Shown here: positions 1-7,936 of the stretch, in pieces | Position numbering within the stretch: position 1 is the first letter of the stretch | How the letters are laid out: each line of letters starts with the position of its first letter | Source of the DNA: Streptococcus suis | GTDB lineage: Bacteria > Bacillota > Bacilli > Lactobacillales > Streptococcaceae | NCBI RefSeq assembly: GCF_902702775.1 | Contig: NZ_LR738724.1 | Location: 1,612,001-1,676,000 of the forward strand | DNA: 64,000 nucleotides | Reading direction: 5' to 3' | Program-made: the position numbers and the translations under genes | Notes under the pieces: generated by a model | Database searches by the model: none | What the model was told of the DNA's origin: nothing | What the model saw: only the letters and a program-made list of their open reading frames with translations

Positions 1-241
1 CCGAATAGATAACGGCTTTCTTGCGTAAAAAACTTAATTTCATACGATAAATCGTATAGATTGCTACCAAGCTGACAATCCAGAATCCTGCCTGGTTAAT
101 CACTGTTCTAAATGGATTTCCACCATTAATAATTTGCGTAGCACTGGTTGTCGAATAGACCATGACCAACCCAATCACCGATAAGATGAGATAGGGAATC
201 AGTATGGAGTAATTCAACAACTGGCGTTTGTCAATCTTCAT
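1..241 (-). CDS. ftsW: Cell division protein FtsW (SEDS glycosyltransferase), N-terminal part only
   Basis: The 80 visible codons begin MKIDKRQLLNYSILIPYLIL and contain LSVIGLVMVYSTTSA, the first transmembrane segment and signature of the FtsW/RodA/SpoVE (SEDS) family, followed by a second hydrophobic segment. SEDS proteins polymerise septal peptidoglycan from lipid II in the membrane together with a class B PBP. The gene runs off the left edge, so the catalytic loop is not visible. The start ATG at 241 is preceded by a purine-rich GAAGG and an extended -10 promoter. FtsW is preferred over RodA by resemblance of the N terminus to streptococcal FtsW; this is recall, not an alignment. Confidence 0.85.
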   Translation of the reverse strand, partial: MKIDKRQLLNYSILIPYLILSVIGLVMVYSTTSATQIINGGNPFRTVINQAGFWIVSLVAIYTIYRMKLSFLRKKAVIYS

Positions 242-273
242 TGCTTATCCAACCTTCTTCGAGTATAGCTCTT

Positions 274-282
274 ATTATAGCA
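274..282 (-). promoter_or_regulatory. Extended -10 promoter of ftsW
   Basis: The minus strand reads TGCTATAAT, a perfect extended -10, about 33 nt upstream of the ftsW start. No convincing -35 is seen, which is usual for extended -10 promoters. Confidence 0.55.
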
Positions 283-351
283 TACTTTGTATAAAAATAC
301 TTATCACTTTCTAAGTTGCTCTGCAAACATTCGGAACTAACTTTTGTCAAC

Positions 352-372
352 AAGAAAAAGGCCGAAGCCTTT
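352..372 (-). terminator. Rho-independent terminator after the DUF4430 lipoprotein gene
   Basis: On the minus strand AAAGGC-TTCG-GCCTTT forms a 6-bp stem with a UUCG tetraloop, followed by TTCTTG, starting 6 nt after the lipoprotein stop codon. Confidence 0.75.
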
Positions 373-377
373 CATAT

Positions 378-743
378 CTATTCAAATGTTTCAAGATAAA
401 ATTCAATTTCATCCCCATTCGCAACTGTAAGGTCTTTCGCCCCTTTATCAGCCATTTGGCCATTAACTTTATACATCCAGTATGTATTGGTACTCGCATC
501 TTGGCTAACACCATCAATTTCTGTTATCAAACCATTGTCTTCTACAATGTCATGATGTTCTTTAAGCACATCCATGATACTATCACCTTCTTCCGCAGTA
601 ACTTCCTGACGATTCTCTTTGTCCTTGGTTGTAATCTGCAAAGTGACTTCGATAGCCGAGTTGCTCTGTTTCTCATTAGTGTTTGTACAAGCAGCCAAGA
701 AGAGCGAGAAGATAACCGTCAACATAATACTAATTTTTTTCAT
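378..743 (-). CDS. DUF4430 domain lipoprotein
   Basis: This 121-residue protein has a lipoprotein signal peptide: a lysine-rich start, a hydrophobic core and the lipobox LAAC with Cys about residue 19. The rest (about 35-121) is a DUF4430 domain, with the features GDSIMDVLKEHH, NTYWMYKVNG and NGDEIEFYLE. DUF4430 resembles the C-terminal domain of transcobalamin/intrinsic factor and is often found beside ECF transporter S components. It is coupled to the upstream S component by an ATGA overlap at 740-743, so the two are probably made and used together: a surface lipoprotein handing a small molecule to the membrane component. The ligand is not known from sequence; cobalamin is only a possibility. 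Confidence 0.8.
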   Translation of the reverse strand: MKKISIMLTVIFSLFLAACTNTNEKQSNSAIEVTLQITTKDKENRQEVTAEEGDSIMDVLKEHHDIVEDNGLITEIDGVSQDASTNTYWMYKVNGQMADKGAKDLTVANGDEIEFYLETFE

Positions 744-1243
744 TTATAAAATCTCCTAAAAATATAATCAATAATTGGATAAAACAAAACTGTTGAAGCC
801 GCGTGTAAACTATCAAAAACTAGACCATTAAGCCAGAAGACGATAGGGGAAATCCCAAACTGTGTAGCAGATAAAAAACTTATCGTTAGCCCATATAAAA
901 AGACAAGAATCCCCGCCAGAAGACTCTGTAGCCACAAGGAAATGCTCTCTTTTTTGATAAAAGGACCGATTGCCAACCACCATATAAATTGGATTAAAGC
1001 AAAACTAAGAACTTGCCACAAAACAACTGTTCCAAATCCAAAAAGCAAGCCACTCCCTACCATCGCTAGTATCATCAATGTCCAGCTCTCCAGCAAACTG
1101 AAATAGGACAGAACAATGAGGAAAATAGCCGTAAGAGGCTTTATATTGGGAAATGGCCCAAAAACCACCCTTAAAACAATTGTCAAAGAGGACAGAACAA
1201 CTAGCTGACTAACACGTCTTACTTTTTCACTTTTGTCATGCAT
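740..1243 (-). CDS. ECF-transporter-type S component, substrate unknown
   Basis: This 167-residue, very hydrophobic protein has about five to six transmembrane segments and the size and layout of ECF transporter substrate-binding (S) subunits. Near the N terminus SSLTIVLRVVFGPFPNIKP is the typical first helix and loop, where other S components carry substrate-binding residues. No EcfA or EcfT gene is nearby, so it would use a shared energizing module. Its stop overlaps the start of the DUF4430 lipoprotein gene (ATGA), an arrangement seen for cobalamin-type S components in Firmicutes. The substrate is inferred only as a vitamin-like compound. The Shine-Dalgarno sequence is weak. Confidence 0.75.
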   Translation of the reverse strand: MHDKSEKVRRVSQLVVLSSLTIVLRVVFGPFPNIKPLTAIFLIVLSYFSLLESWTLMILAMVGSGLLFGFGTVVLWQVLSFALIQFIWWLAIGPFIKKESISLWLQSLLAGILVFLYGLTISFLSATQFGISPIVFWLNGLVFDSLHAASTVLFYPIIDYIFRRFYK

Positions 1244-1251
1244 ACCAATTT

Positions 1252-1280
1252 AGCCTACCTTATTCCCTTTATTATGTCAA
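1252..1280 (-). promoter_or_regulatory. Possible promoter of the S component-DUF4430 operon
   Basis: The minus strand has a perfect -35 TTGACA (1280-1275), a 17-nt spacer and a poor -10 TAGGCT (1257-1252). The predicted transcript start would lie 1-2 nt before the ATG at 1243. The weak -10 keeps confidence low. Confidence 0.35.
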
Positions 1281-1319
1281 GTTCAGATAATCTTTTACTA
1301 TTTCTTGAATCGTATTTTT

Positions 1320-1348
1320 TTGATTTTTTCATGATTTTACGGTAGAAT
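1320..1348 (+). promoter_or_regulatory. Promoter of the GH25 lysozyme gene
   Basis: TTGATT (1320-1325), a 17-nt spacer and TAGAAT (1343-1348). The expected transcript start, about 7 nt downstream, falls on the ATG at 1356, so the mRNA may be leaderless. Confidence 0.5.
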
Positions 1349-1355
1349 TGAGGAG

Positions 1356-2210
1356 ATGAGAAAGAAACTAAATCCGATGATTGTTGTTGGTTTTTTCCTC
1401 TCCTTCTTTGCTCTTATTTTCATCACTGGGGTGACTGGAAATACTGTAAATAAGACGGAGGTAGCTAACGAACCCGCAGTCACACAATCAAACACCAGTA
1501 CAAGTTCTAAACCAACAAATTCTAGCTCAAGTTATTACATTGCAAATGCGCTCGAAATGAAACCTATCGTCGACGTTTCTGCTTGGCAGAGACCGTCTGA
1601 AATTGACTACGATACTCTTAGCAAAAATATTTCTGGCGCAATCGTTCGTATTCAAAGTGGATCACACACTAAAAACGAAAATACAGCAACTGATAAAAAC
1701 GGGTTAGATAAATCCTTTGATACCCATATTAAAGAATTCCAAGCAAGAAATATCCCTGTTGCTGTCTATGCCTATGTCACGGGAAATAGTATTGAGAGCA
1801 TGCAGGAGGAAGCTCGAAGCTTTTATAAGGCCGCAAATAAATACAAGCCAACCTTCTATTGGTTAGACGTTGAAGAATATACCATGGATGATATGAATGC
1901 TGGAGTGGAGGCTTTTCGAAAAGAGTTAGAAACTCTCGGTGCTAAAAACATTGGAATTTACGTCGGAACCTATTTCATGGAGGACCATAGCATCAATGTG
2001 GATAAATTCGATGCAGTCTGGATTCCTACATATGGTGATGATTCTGGCTACTACAATGCCGCTCCAAATACTGATTTGGATTACGATCTCCACCAGTACA
2101 CATCACGTGGGTATGTCAACGGATTTGAACACCATTTGGATTTAAACCTCATTACTACACTCAAAGATCCTAACGAAGTTTATCAGAAACTATTTACAAC
2201 ACCCGAATAA
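1356..2210 (+). CDS. Glycoside hydrolase family 25 lysozyme (muramidase), membrane-anchored or secreted
   Basis: 284 residues. An N-terminal hydrophobic segment (about 8-28) acts as signal anchor or signal peptide, followed by a Ser/Thr/Asn-rich linker (about 40-60) and a GH25 domain (about 68-280). Catalytic residues are visible: Asp in IVDVSAWQ (about 73) and the Asp/Glu pair in FYWLDVEEYT (about 171-173). GH25 enzymes cleave the MurNAc-GlcNAc bond of peptidoglycan, so the role is wall turnover or remodelling outside the cell. No choline-binding, SH3 or LysM domain is attached. GAGGAG lies directly against the ATG with no spacing, so it cannot act as a normal Shine-Dalgarno for it; an internal ATG at 1377 is an alternative start. 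Confidence 0.85.
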   Translation: MRKKLNPMIVVGFFLSFFALIFITGVTGNTVNKTEVANEPAVTQSNTSTSSKPTNSSSSYYIANALEMKPIVDVSAWQRPSEIDYDTLSKNISGAIVRIQSGSHTKNENTATDKNGLDKSFDTHIKEFQARNIPVAVYAYVTGNSIESMQEEARSFYKAANKYKPTFYWLDVEEYTMDDMNAGVEAFRKELETLGAKNIGIYVGTYFMEDHSINVDKFDAVWIPTYGDDSGYYNAAPNTDLDYDLHQYTSRGYVNGFEHHLDLNLITTLKDPNEVYQKLFTTPE

Positions 2211-2221
2211 AATGATACAAT
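2193..2221 (+). promoter_or_regulatory. Promoter of the TPP riboswitch-thiT transcript
   Basis: TTTACA (2193-2198), 17-nt spacer, TACAAT (2216-2221), with TG one base before the -10 (extended). The -35 lies inside the last codons of the lysozyme gene. Confidence 0.6.
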
Positions 2222-2235
2222 TTCACTAATTACAT

Positions 2236-2320
2236 ATACACAAAGGAGTGCTTCGGCTGAGATCGCAACTGCGAAATCCTCGAACCTGATCTAGTTAAAA
2301 CTAGCGTAGGAATTGTGTGC
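2236..2320 (+). ncRNA. TPP riboswitch (THI element)
   Basis: The conserved THI-box blocks are present in order: GGAGTGC, GGCTGAGA, then AACCTGATCTAGTTAAAACT and GCGTAGGAA, closed by an ACACA/TGTGT helix P1. It lies directly upstream of thiT and would shut thiT expression when thiamine pyrophosphate is plentiful. Confidence 0.95.
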
Positions 2321-2348
2321 TTTATAGAATGATACTATACTCTGCTAT

Positions 2349-2387
2349 AAAGACTCCTTTGTTGACCATCTACAAAGGAGTCTTTTT
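2349..2387 (+). terminator. Riboswitch expression platform: terminator hairpin that also hides the thiT Shine-Dalgarno
   Basis: Perfect 13-bp stem (2349-2361 with 2373-2385), 11-nt loop, then TTTTT ending at the ATG. The 3' arm contains AAAGGAG, the only Shine-Dalgarno for thiT, so the same hairpin would stop transcription and block translation. Confidence 0.8.
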
Positions 2388-2936
2388 ATGTCCACATCAA
2401 AATTACCCATCCTAGCCGAAGTCGCTATCTTTTCTGCAATTGCCCTCGTCTTTGACAAAATCCCGCTCTTTACAATGCCCCAAGGTGGATCCGTGTCTTT
2501 AGTCATGCTTCCAATCCTACTGCTTGCTCTACGCCACGGACTAGGGGTGGGGGTTCTTACTGGTGGTATTGTCGGAACCATTCAACTTTTCTACGGTGGC
2601 TACTTCCTAAACGTTTTTCAAGTTTTTCTTGACTATGCACTTTCTTACGCCGGAATTGGTTTAGCAGGTTTAGTGGCCCCCACCCTATCCAAACAAAAAG
2701 ATCTTAAAAATGCTACTCTCATCATTACTCTGGCTAGTTTTCTAGGAGGAAGCATCCGATTGATAGCCACCTTCTTATCAGGAATTATTTTCTACGCAGA
2801 CTACGCCCCAGATGGTATGCCTGTCTGGTTCTATTCCTTTACCTACAATATCAGCTATATTCTTCCTTCCACTGCAATTGCCTCTATTCTGCTCATTTTA
2901 CTCTATAGAGCAAGACCAGTTTTTTACAATCTTTAA
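2388..2936 (+). CDS. thiT: Thiamine ECF transporter S component ThiT
   Basis: 182 residues with six predicted membrane helices. The N terminus (AEVAIFSAIALVFDKIPLFT, then MPQGGSVSLVMLPI) and the segment around FYGGYFLNVFQVFLDYALSY match the ThiT family, in which loop 1 and the aromatic residues of the latter segments bind thiamine. ThiT captures thiamine with high affinity in the membrane and needs the general EcfA-EcfA'-EcfT module, not encoded here. The TPP riboswitch upstream supports the substrate. The start ATG at 2388 directly follows the terminator hairpin, so its ribosome-binding site is available only when that hairpin is open. Confidence 0.93.
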   Translation: MSTSKLPILAEVAIFSAIALVFDKIPLFTMPQGGSVSLVMLPILLLALRHGLGVGVLTGGIVGTIQLFYGGYFLNVFQVFLDYALSYAGIGLAGLVAPTLSKQKDLKNATLIITLASFLGGSIRLIATFLSGIIFYADYAPDGMPVWFYSFTYNISYILPSTAIASILLILLYRARPVFYNL

Positions 2937-2941
2937 TCAAA

Positions 2942-2978
2942 ACTGCCTGCTGGATTTTATCTAACAGGCAGTCTTTTT
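2942..2978 (+). terminator. Terminator after thiT
   Basis: ACTGCCTG (2942-2949) pairs with CAGGCAGT (2965-2972), followed by CTTTTT. Confidence 0.85.
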
Positions 2979-2998
2979 AATTATTTTTACTTGCTTTA

Positions 2999-3007
2999 TG
3001 CTATAAT
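2999..3007 (+). promoter_or_regulatory. Extended -10 promoter of the DUF368 operon
   Basis: TGCTATAAT, a perfect extended -10, about 31 nt upstream of the start at 3039. No clear -35. Confidence 0.55.
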
Positions 3008-3038
3008 AGGAGCGTTATAATACATTTTGGAGGAAATT

Positions 3039-3881
3039 ATGGCTTCTTGGATTTCAAGAATTATTAAAGGTATGATTATCGCACTCGGCTTTATCTTACC
3101 TGGTGTCTCTGGGGGAGTACTCGCTGCTATCCTCGGAATTTATGAGCGACTAATTGGATTTTTAGCAAATATTCGAAAAGATTTCAAGGAAAACTTTCTT
3201 TATTTTGTTCCTGTAGGAATCGGTGGAATTTTGGGAATCGCACTCTTTTCATTTCCAGTTGAGTATCTCTTGCAACATTTCCAAGTCCCAGTTTTGTGGG
3301 CCTTTGCGGGAGCAATCGTGGGAACTATTCCTAGCCTGCTTAAAGAATCAACTCAAAAGAGCAAACGAGATAGCATTGATTTAGCTTGGTTGATTGGGAC
3401 ATTCATCATTTCTGGTCTCCTACTTTACAATTTAAGCGATCTTGTAGGAACGCTTCCAGCAAATTTTGCAAGTTTTGTCTTGGCAGGTGCCTTGATTGCT
3501 TTAGGGGTACTTGTTCCTGGACTCAGCCCTTCAAACTTGCTATTAATTTTGGGGATCTACACGCCAATGCTAAATGGTTTCAAATCACTTGATCTATTCG
3601 GCACCTTCCTACCAATCGCAATCGGTGGCGTTCTTGCAATGGTTGCATTTTCAAAAGCAATGGACCACGCTCTGAAAGTATACCATTCACGTGTTTATCA
3701 CTTTATTATTGGTATCGTCTCATCTTCTACTCTGCTAATTTTGATTCCACAAGCAAGTAATAAAGAATCAATTTCCTATGCTGGAGCGAACTTTGTTACA
3801 TGGATTGCTGCTATTGTCCTATTTATACTAGGCGCATGGTTAGGGCTTTGGATGAGTAAACTTGAGGAAAAATATAAATAA
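3039..3881 (+). CDS. DUF368 membrane protein, candidate undecaprenyl-phosphate translocase (PopT type)
   Basis: 280 residues, about eight to nine membrane helices, with the paired DUF368 signatures ALGFILPGVSGGVLAAILG near the N terminus and GVLVPGLSPSNLLLILG near the middle, which look like an internal duplication. The ATG at 3039 is chosen because TTGGAGG lies 5 nt upstream; a TTG at 3027 in frame lies inside that site. DUF368 proteins have been reported as undecaprenyl-phosphate (C55-P) translocases that recycle the lipid carrier for peptidoglycan and teichoic acid synthesis. That role is inferred here from family membership. The next gene overlaps by one base (TAATG). Confidence 0.8.
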   Translation: MASWISRIIKGMIIALGFILPGVSGGVLAAILGIYERLIGFLANIRKDFKENFLYFVPVGIGGILGIALFSFPVEYLLQHFQVPVLWAFAGAIVGTIPSLLKESTQKSKRDSIDLAWLIGTFIISGLLLYNLSDLVGTLPANFASFVLAGALIALGVLVPGLSPSNLLLILGIYTPMLNGFKSLDLFGTFLPIAIGGVLAMVAFSKAMDHALKVYHSRVYHFIIGIVSSSTLLILIPQASNKESISYAGANFVTWIAAIVLFILGAWLGLWMSKLEEKYK

Positions 3882-4363
3882 TGGCAAAAAAGGTTAAAAT
3901 AAAGAAAACCTTGGTGGACCAAATATTAGACAAGGCTAAGATCGATCATGATAGCCTTGTTTTAAATGCCCTCGATGGCCAATTGCCACCAGGAATTGAA
4001 GAACACGAAATTTACAAAACACTGGCATTAACTGGGGATAAAACTGGACCAATTATCGGCATTGTCCCAATTACAGAACACCTGTCTGAGAAAAAATTAG
4101 CCAAGATCTCTGGCAATAAAAAAGTGAGCATGATTCCGCAAAAGGACTTGGAAAAGACAACTGGCTACGTCCACGGTGCCAACAATCCCGTGGGCATTCG
4201 TCAGAAGCATAATTTCCCAATCTATATTGATCAGTCTGCCCTTGAACTCGGTCACTTGATTGTCTCTGCTGGTGAAATTGGTCGGTCGATTAAAATTGAT
4301 AGCCAGGTTTTAGCTGATTTTGTAAAAGCTGACTTTGCCGATTTGATTGAAGGGAGGGACTAG
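3881..4363 (+). CDS. YbaK/EbsC-type aminoacyl-tRNA deacylase
   Basis: 160 residues covering one YbaK/prolyl-tRNA editing domain. Typical elements are the active-site Lys region KTLALTGDK, the block KKVSMIPQKDLEKTTGYVHG and the GxxNPVGIR motif. Family members hydrolyse mischarged Cys-tRNA(Pro) or related tRNAs in the cytoplasm. The gene overlaps the DUF368 gene by one base and is 2 nt from the phosphatase gene, so the three form an operon. The specific tRNA substrate cannot be read from sequence. Confidence 0.85.
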   Translation: MAKKVKIKKTLVDQILDKAKIDHDSLVLNALDGQLPPGIEEHEIYKTLALTGDKTGPIIGIVPITEHLSEKKLAKISGNKKVSMIPQKDLEKTTGYVHGANNPVGIRQKHNFPIYIDQSALELGHLIVSAGEIGRSIKIDSQVLADFVKADFADLIEGRD

Positions 4364-4365
4364 AC

Positions 4366-4992
4366 TTGAAAATCTACTTTGTCCGTCACGGTAAGACCGA
4401 ATGGAATTTAGAGGGACGCTTTCAAGGCTATTCTGGAGATTCAGCTCTCTTGCCCGAATCTTATCAGGATTTAGAAAAACTCGGCAAATACCTTGCTGAA
4501 ATCCCCTTTGATGCTATTTATTCTAGTGATTTGCAGCGCGCACATAGCACTGCCGTAGAAATTGCCAAAGCCAATCACCATTGCCAAACCGTTCTAACCA
4601 CGCCACAACTACGTGAATGGAATTTTGGAACGCTAGAAGGAAGCAAGATGGCAATTTTTCGTGCCATCTACCCCAAACAAGCCTGGGCACTCAAACATAA
4701 TCTAGCACGATTTAAACACGATGTCTTTGATGCCGAATCTGTCCATCAGGTCACACAGAGAATGGTCGATTTTATCCAGTCTCTTCAAGAAGAAAACCTG
4801 GAAACAGTCCTCATCGTCAGCCATGGTGCCTTTCTAACCGCTTCTATCCATCGCCTGCTTGGTTTTCCACCAGCCCAACTGCGTCACCGAGGTGGTTTGG
4901 ATAATGCATCGGTTACTATTTTAGAAACAAGCGATTTCGAAAACTTTACAGAATTAGCTTGGAATGATACCAGCTATAAAGCAAAACAGTAG
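4366..4992 (+). CDS. Histidine phosphatase family protein (phosphoglycerate-mutase-like)
   Basis: 208 residues. The histidine phosphatase signature VRHGKTEWN holds the phospho-accepting His (about residue 7), the second arginine lies in SSDLQRAHSTA, and the second catalytic His in IVSHGAFL. The enzyme is probably a cytoplasmic phosphatase acting on a small phosphorylated metabolite; the substrate is unknown and a cofactor-dependent mutase is unlikely at this length. The start is a TTG at 4366, supported by GGGAGGGA about 7 nt upstream, 2 nt after the stop of the YbaK-like gene. The stop codon lies within the terminator stem. Confidence 0.85.
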   Translation: MKIYFVRHGKTEWNLEGRFQGYSGDSALLPESYQDLEKLGKYLAEIPFDAIYSSDLQRAHSTAVEIAKANHHCQTVLTTPQLREWNFGTLEGSKMAIFRAIYPKQAWALKHNLARFKHDVFDAESVHQVTQRMVDFIQSLQEENLETVLIVSHGAFLTASIHRLLGFPPAQLRHRGGLDNASVTILETSDFENFTELAWNDTSYKAKQ

Positions 4993-5010
4993 AATTTTCT
5001 GCTGTTTTTT
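4983..5010 (+). terminator. Terminator of the DUF368-ybaK-phosphatase operon
   Basis: AAAACAG-T-AGAA pairs with TTCT-G-CTGTTTT around a tiny loop, followed by a T run; it overlaps the phosphatase stop codon. Confidence 0.65.
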
Positions 5011-5052
5011 CCTATCCTATTAGCAATTTATACTGATTTTTTCTCTCTTCTA

Positions 5053-6585
<1,533 letters not shown>

Positions 6586-6620
6586 GTGACAACAAACTTT
6601 TTCACCACTGCTACTGAACA

Positions 6621-6648
6621 TACTCTTGGAAATTCCAAGAGTATTTTT
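6621..6648 (+). terminator. Terminator after lysS
   Basis: TACTCTTGG-AAATT-CCAAGAGTA, 9-bp perfect stem, followed by TTTTT. Confidence 0.9.
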
Positions 6649-6746
6649 GTACGCAAAAAAGCCTGGCCAACTGACCAAGCTTTTCAGGAGATTATGAAAA
6701 ATATTTAGGATTGACTATAGTATAGCTCTTCCTATCAACTCTCTCA

Positions 6747-7811
6747 TCAGTCTTGGGACTGATTCTCTTCTTTTTTTGCAAAATATTCTCGGACAATTGG
6801 CGCGACTTCTGTTCCGTAGAGTTCGATAGCACGGAGGACATCTTCATGTGGCATAGAGCCGATTGGGAGATGGAGGAAGAAACGGTCCAAGTCAAGTGTT
6901 TCAATTGTCTTAATAATTTTTTCAGCGACTCGTTTTGGATCTCCGACGATGGTTGCCCCTTCGTCAGTCAGGGAGTAGAGATATTGCGCCTTGGTCATCT
7001 CGCTCCAATGTGGGCGGTCTTTGGCAATATTGTCCGTAATTACTTTGGTTGGATGATAGTATTCTTCCACAGCCTTGTCATGGTCGTCTGCAATCCAACC
7101 CCAAGAATGAGCTGCAACTTTCGTCTTCTTTGGATCATGACCTGAGTTGCGGGCAACCTTGCGATAAGCATCGACTAAAGGTTTAAAGCGATGGGCACCT
7201 GCACCAATGACTGCATACACAATAGACAGGCCTTTCTTAGCAATCTTGATGGTGGATTCTACATTACCCCCAGTTGCCACCCAAATGGGAAAATCTTCCT
7301 GAACAGGACGTGGATAGACTGGCTTATTATCGACCGACTGGGTAAAATGCCCATCCCACTTGAGATTGGTTTCCTTGTCAATTTCCAGAAGCATATCTAG
7401 CTTTTCATCGAAGAGTTCTTCATAGTCATGGAGATCATAGCCAAACAAAGGGAATGATTCCGTAAAGGAACCACGACCCGCCATGATTTCCGCTCTGCCA
7501 TTTGACAAAGCATCAATGGTTGTGTACTGCTGATAGATCCTTACAGGGTCCATGGAGGAAAGGATTGAAACTGCTGATGTTAGCTTGATATGCTTGGTAT
7601 TGACGGCACCAGCTGCCAGCACAATCTCAGGTGCAGAAACCGCAAAATCTTCTCGGTGATGCTCCCCAATCCCATAAACATCAAGCCCCACCGCATCTGC
7701 TAGTTCGATTTCTTTGACTAGCTGACGGATCCGCTCGTCGTGGCTGTAAGTTTCCCCTGTTTTTTCTAGTGGAGTTGTTTCGCCAAATGTTGAAATACCT
7801 AATTCTACCAT
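6747..7811 (-). CDS. LLM class flavin-dependent oxidoreductase (luciferase-like)
   Basis: 354 residues of the bacterial luciferase-like monooxygenase family. The family pattern is visible in GLDVYGIGEHHREDFAVSAP, in the active-site strand KLTSAVSILSSMDPVRIYQQ and in GRAEIMAGRGSF. Such enzymes use FMNH2 or F420-type cofactors to oxidise small organics; in streptococci the substrate is unknown. The gene is alone on the minus strand with its own strong promoter, which carries a palindrome in the -10/-35 spacer. That arrangement suggests control by a small dimeric repressor, perhaps in response to electrophiles. Confidence 0.85.
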   Translation of the reverse strand: MVELGISTFGETTPLEKTGETYSHDERIRQLVKEIELADAVGLDVYGIGEHHREDFAVSAPEIVLAAGAVNTKHIKLTSAVSILSSMDPVRIYQQYTTIDALSNGRAEIMAGRGSFTESFPLFGYDLHDYEELFDEKLDMLLEIDKETNLKWDGHFTQSVDNKPVYPRPVQEDFPIWVATGGNVESTIKIAKKGLSIVYAVIGAGAHRFKPLVDAYRKVARNSGHDPKKTKVAAHSWGWIADDHDKAVEEYYHPTKVITDNIAKDRPHWSEMTKAQYLYSLTDEGATIVGDPKRVAEKIIKTIETLDLDRFFLHLPIGSMPHEDVLRAIELYGTEVAPIVREYFAKKEENQSQD

Positions 7812-7855
7812 GATGTATTCTCCTTTGAAATCACTATTTCTTAATTGATGCGTTT

Positions 7856-7884
7856 ATTTTATCTCTAATTAGTGATATAGTCAA
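7856..7884 (-). promoter_or_regulatory. Strong promoter with palindromic operator upstream of the LLM oxidoreductase
   Basis: Minus strand: TTGACT (7884-7879), 17-nt spacer, TAAAAT (7861-7856). The spacer is nearly filled by an 18-bp palindrome, TATCTCTAATTAGTGATA (7860-7877), with a single mismatched pair. An element there should block RNA polymerase when bound. Confidence 0.65.
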
Positions 7885-7894
7885 TTGATTTGTT

Positions 7895-7929
7895 CAAAAA
7901 ATAAAACGACTAGGAAAACCTAATCGTTT
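7895..7929 (-). terminator. Terminator after the MacB-like permease gene
   Basis: AAACGA-C-TAGG pairs with CCTA-A-TCGTTT around AAAA, with a T run on the minus strand. Confidence 0.75.
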
Positions 7930-7936
7930 CAATAGA

